Assembly (NCBI GenBank): GCA_012837935.1
Contig: DUQG01000012.1
Coordinates: 1-64,000 of the forward strand
Direction: 5' to 3'
Source of the DNA: Bacteroidales bacterium
GTDB lineage: Bacteria; Bacteroidota; Bacteroidia; Bacteroidales; Paludibacteraceae
DNA length: 64,000 bases
A program made the translations under genes and the position numbers. Below are positions 61,785 through 64,000 of the stretch, piece after piece (position 1 is the stretch's first letter; each line of letters starts with the position of its first letter). A model generated the notes under the pieces. That model searched no databases and had not been told where the DNA came from. It saw only the letters and a list, made by a program, of their open reading frames with translations.

Positions 61785-62403
61785 TGCAGTAGGCTAAAGT
61801 GTAGCTGTCGTTTAGAAAATAGTTAAGCTTATATTTTTTATTGGTGTCGTTGTGGATAGCATGTAGAGTTCCCACTTTACCTATTTCAAAAGGTAAAATT
61901 CGTAGTTGTCCGGCAAAATTGTAGGCTTTTTTGCCGATGATTTTATAGAGTGCCTCTTTTACAGACCAAGCAATACGCAAAAAGTCAAAAGAGCCTGTTT
62001 TTTGATAATATTCAAGTTCCTCTTTTCCTAAAAAACGAGTATGGATTCGCACTAATTTTTTGGATGGCGCTTCTACGTCTATACCAACTTCGAGGGTTGG
62101 ATGCACAATCACCCCGACACAGCTTTGGCAATGCGAAAAACTGATTTTATAGCTGCTATCCTTCAATTGCGGTTTTCCATCCGATGTATATATAATCTCT
62201 TTTTCCTGTCCGCCCAGAGCTTTTTTGAGTGCTAAGCGAATAGCTAAAAATTCCTTTTTGCGATAGTCCGTCTTAAGTTTTTTTAGGTCGTTTTGATAAT
62301 ATTCTAAGCTGTCAAGTTCAGACAATAATGCATCGGTCGAATATTTATTTTCGATAATGCACACAGTAGCTTCGTTATAAGTGATTGATTGACAGTTGAT
62401 CAT
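61771..62403 (-). CDS. 4'-phosphopantetheinyl transferase (Sfp superfamily)
   Basis: A 210-residue enzyme that transfers phosphopantetheine from CoA to carrier proteins. The two signature blocks are VGIDVEAPSKK and RIAWSVKEALYKIIGKK, which carry the Mg-binding Asp and Glu residues; KPQLKDSSYKISFSHC precedes them. The length matches the Sfp/EntD type rather than the 120-residue AcpS type. It is translationally coupled to GGGP synthase. No polyketide or peptide synthetase is nearby, so its carrier-protein target is unknown. Confidence 0.9.
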   Translation of the reverse strand: MINCQSITYNEATVCIIENKYSTDALLSELDSLEYYQNDLKKLKTDYRKKEFLAIRLALKKALGGQEKEIIYTSDGKPQLKDSSYKISFSHCQSCVGVIVHPTLEVGIDVEAPSKKLVRIHTRFLGKEELEYYQKTGSFDFLRIAWSVKEALYKIIGKKAYNFAGQLRILPFEIGKVGTLHAIHNDTNKKYKLNYFLNDSYTLAYCIDDE

Positions 62404-62520
62404 TCGGGGAAATTAAGAATATTAATCAATATGGTGTTACAAACTTACATAAAAAATTTGTTATTTTGTACGCTGCCGGATAAAAATCAAGCTATAGATA
62501 GTTCTATATGTAGCTTCCGG

Positions 62521-63039
62521 TTACAAGTCGAGCAATCCTTCCGGCAAGGTAAAGTAGATACGTCTTTTTTTATGGTCGATTTCTGTAATAAACTCATCCG
62601 CCACAGGAATTAAAATTTCCTCATTGTTATGATTGACTACAAAAAGCATATTCGCAGTACTATCATCTACGGCAGTGATTTTACCAATGTTTCCTTTTGC
62701 GAACTCAATGATTTCAAAACCAACAAAATATTCTACTTCGAACTCAGTCTCTTCCATCTCGTTGAGAAACATATTTTGCAGATAAATATTTTGTCCGATA
62801 AATTCACGTGCTTGTTCTTCGCTGTCAATTCGTTCCAGTTTTATCATTCCGGTGGTATCAGTATTCATTCGTACGCTTTCTATATAAAAAGGCACAAAAA
62901 GTCCATCCGGTTCCAGAATTACAAAAGGAATATCCACATCTTCCAGAATGCTCGATTGGGTTGTGAAAGCCATTTCGCCGTTAAGTCCGTGCGGTTTGGT
63001 TATTTGTCCGATTGGGAATATCTCGTCTCTTAATATCAT
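62521..63039 (-). CDS. rimM: Ribosome maturation factor RimM
   Basis: RimM helps assemble the 30S head through contact with protein S19. The 172-residue protein begins MILRDEIFPIGQITKPHGLNGE, the diagnostic N-terminal block, and ends with a PRC-barrel domain (IGKITAVDDSTANMLFVV, EILIPVADEFITEID). A longer frame to 63135 adds 32 residues with no similarity to the family, so I use the internal start. Confidence 0.96.
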   Translation of the reverse strand: MILRDEIFPIGQITKPHGLNGEMAFTTQSSILEDVDIPFVILEPDGLFVPFYIESVRMNTDTTGMIKLERIDSEEQAREFIGQNIYLQNMFLNEMEETEFEVEYFVGFEIIEFAKGNIGKITAVDDSTANMLFVVNHNNEEILIPVADEFITEIDHKKRRIYFTLPEGLLDL

Positions 63040-63212
63040 TGTTTTGGGATTTTTGTATAAATTTAAAAACATAGAGAACAATAGTTTCTTTTCGACCCTA
63101 TTCTCTACAAGCATGTTCGTTGTTTCCGAAATCATGAGAACAAGTGCGAATTTTTCTATGTTTGCTACTGTTTTGAAAAAGCCAATATGACTTCATATAT
63201 AGAAAACAAATG

Positions 63213-63254
63213 TACAAAAAAATCCCCTTCCTAAAATAAGAAAGGGGATAAAAT
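63213..63254 (-). terminator. Terminator of the HIT/winged-helix genes
   Basis: ATCCCCTT and AAGGGGAT form an 8-bp stem (about 63222-63249). On the minus strand it is followed by TTTTTTTGT. Confidence 0.85.
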
Positions 63255-63311
63255 ATTGAAATGTTTTGGTTTAATTGGATTAAATCCAAAATTATTGTTT
63301 ACAAATCAGTC

Positions 63312-63488
63312 TTATTTAACAGTCCATTTGCAACGAACAGGCGAAACAATGACTTCCTCTTTTTTCAATTGGTTCATTGCTTTATCCACTTCTTTGCGGT
63401 CAAGACCGGTAAGTTCAACTACTTTCCCTGCGTTAATCGGTTCACCGGCTTTTTTGAATGCTTCTAATACTTTGTCTTTTGCTTCCAT
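63312..63488 (-). CDS. 58-residue winged-helix protein
   Basis: Reading from the ATG at 63488 gives MEAKDKVLEAFKKAG, then KVVELTGLDRKEVDKAM, and ending CKWTVK. The layout (helix, helix-turn-helix, short wing) is that of a single winged-helix domain, similar in plan to the protein at 12332. Its stop is followed by a strong terminator, and it starts 19 bp after the HIT gene, so the two are probably co-transcribed. Target and function are unknown. Confidence 0.85.
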   Translation of the reverse strand: MEAKDKVLEAFKKAGEPINAGKVVELTGLDRKEVDKAMNQLKKEEVIVSPVRCKWTVK

Positions 63489-63507
63489 AATTTTTTAAGA
63501 TATTATG

Positions 63508-63900
63508 TTAATAATGTTCATTAATCTTTGCAGCAATTTCAGCCATTTCCTTAGCTTCCAGTTTCAATTTCGGGTTGCTGAGGTTCATATCACCTTCTTT
63601 GTTTATTGGCACAAGATGAATATGCGTATGTGGGACTTCAAGTCCCAAAACCATAACAGCCACACGCTTACAGTCGATTGCTTTCTCGATGGCAAGAGCC
63701 ACTTTTTTTGCAAACTCCAGTAGTCCCAAATAGGTTTTGTCGTCCAATCTGAAAATATAATCTTCTTCCGTTTTTTTAGGAATTACCAGTGTGTGTCCTT
63801 TCGCCATTGGATTGATATCCAAAAACGCATAAAAATCTTCATTCTCAGCCACTTTGTAGCTAGGAATTTCGCCGTTGGCTATTTTTGTGAATATTGTCAT
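63508..63900 (-). CDS. HIT-family nucleotide hydrolase
   Basis: A 130-residue histidine-triad protein. The catalytic motif is HTHIHLVP near residue 90, and FYAFLDINPMAKGHTLVIPK is the usual N-terminal block. HIT enzymes hydrolyse AMP-lysine and other nucleotide conjugates; the substrate here is unknown. It follows greA by about 50 bp, a pairing that is common in Bacteroidota. Confidence 0.95.
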   Translation of the reverse strand: MTIFTKIANGEIPSYKVAENEDFYAFLDINPMAKGHTLVIPKKTEEDYIFRLDDKTYLGLLEFAKKVALAIEKAIDCKRVAVMVLGLEVPHTHIHLVPINKEGDMNLSNPKLKLEAKEMAEIAAKINEHY

Positions 63901-63949
63901 GGTGTTGTTAGTCTTTTTGTCTTTGTTCTTTACTCTTTGTTCTTAAAGT

Positions 63950-64000
63950 CTACAGCGATATTTCCAGAATTTCAAACTCAATTTCACCGGAAGGAACTTT
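63950..64000 (-). CDS. greA: Transcription elongation factor GreA, C-terminal end (truncated by the window)
   Basis: The last 16 codons read KVPSGEIEFEILEISL and then TAG at 63952-63950. This is the end of the C-terminal FKBP-like domain of GreA, which rescues backtracked RNA polymerase. The gene continues beyond the right edge. The call rests on this short peptide and on the greA-HIT gene order. Confidence 0.7.
   Translation of the reverse strand, partial: KVPSGEIEFEILEISL

Overview
This 64-kb window is chromosomal DNA from a member of the Bacteroidota, most likely order Bacteroidales. The evidence is: promoters of the Bacteroidota type (TTTG or TTG about 20 bp upstream of TAnnTTTG); type IX secretion C-terminal domains on two large exported proteins; the Bacteroidota order of the division and cell-wall cluster, without murF; a three-subunit fumarate reductase/succinate dehydrogenase; and a bacterial geranylgeranylglyceryl phosphate synthase. 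No rRNA, tRNA, phage or insertion sequence was seen.

Layout. 1-7150 is a complete type II-C CRISPR-Cas locus apart from the far end of its array: 23 identical 47-bp repeats running off the left edge, then convergent cas2, cas1 and cas9, then a divergent tracrRNA. 7167-14848 holds a tyrosine phenol-lyase/tryptophanase family enzyme, priA, an HD phosphohydrolase, a small winged-helix protein and an exported DUF3857/transglutaminase-like protein. 14951-32000 is the division and cell wall (dcw) cluster, transcribed leftward in the order mraZ, rsmH, ftsL, ftsI, murE, mraY, murD, ftsW, murG, murC, ftsQ, ftsA, ftsZ, then a YqeY-like gene. 32305-37529 holds a lipid acyltransferase, a secreted GH36-like glycosidase and an outer-membrane barrel. 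37643-42012 is sdhCAB, with a four-helix-bundle gene lodged between sdhA and sdhB. 42410-46285 is hydG-hydF-hydE for [FeFe]-hydrogenase maturation. 47476-55005 is a leftward run of rpe, comEC, nrnA, apgM, a DNA adenine methyltransferase and thrC. 55132-64000 holds a TonB-dependent receptor, a large T9SS-exported beta-propeller protein, GGGP synthase, a phosphopantetheinyl transferase, rimM, a second small winged-helix gene, a HIT protein and the 3' end of greA.

How parts work together. In the CRISPR locus every repeat contains a good Bacteroidota promoter, so each crRNA can be started separately. The tracrRNA anti-repeat matches the repeat, and a perfect 22-bp dyad lies exactly midway between the cas9 and tracrRNA promoters. 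In the dcw cluster a GTGGGG direct repeat upstream of mraZ fits an MraZ operator. A related box lies before the divergent acyltransferase.

The most unusual features outside CRISPR are: a dispersed GC-rich element that supplies in-frame protein sequence to MraZ and HydF; a four-helix-bundle gene bracketed by degenerate GTAAAC repeats inside the sdh operon; a charged N-terminal extension of about 90 residues on SdhA; and several families of near-tandem intergenic repeats that recur across the window. All functional calls rest on reading motifs and gene order by eye; no database search was possible.
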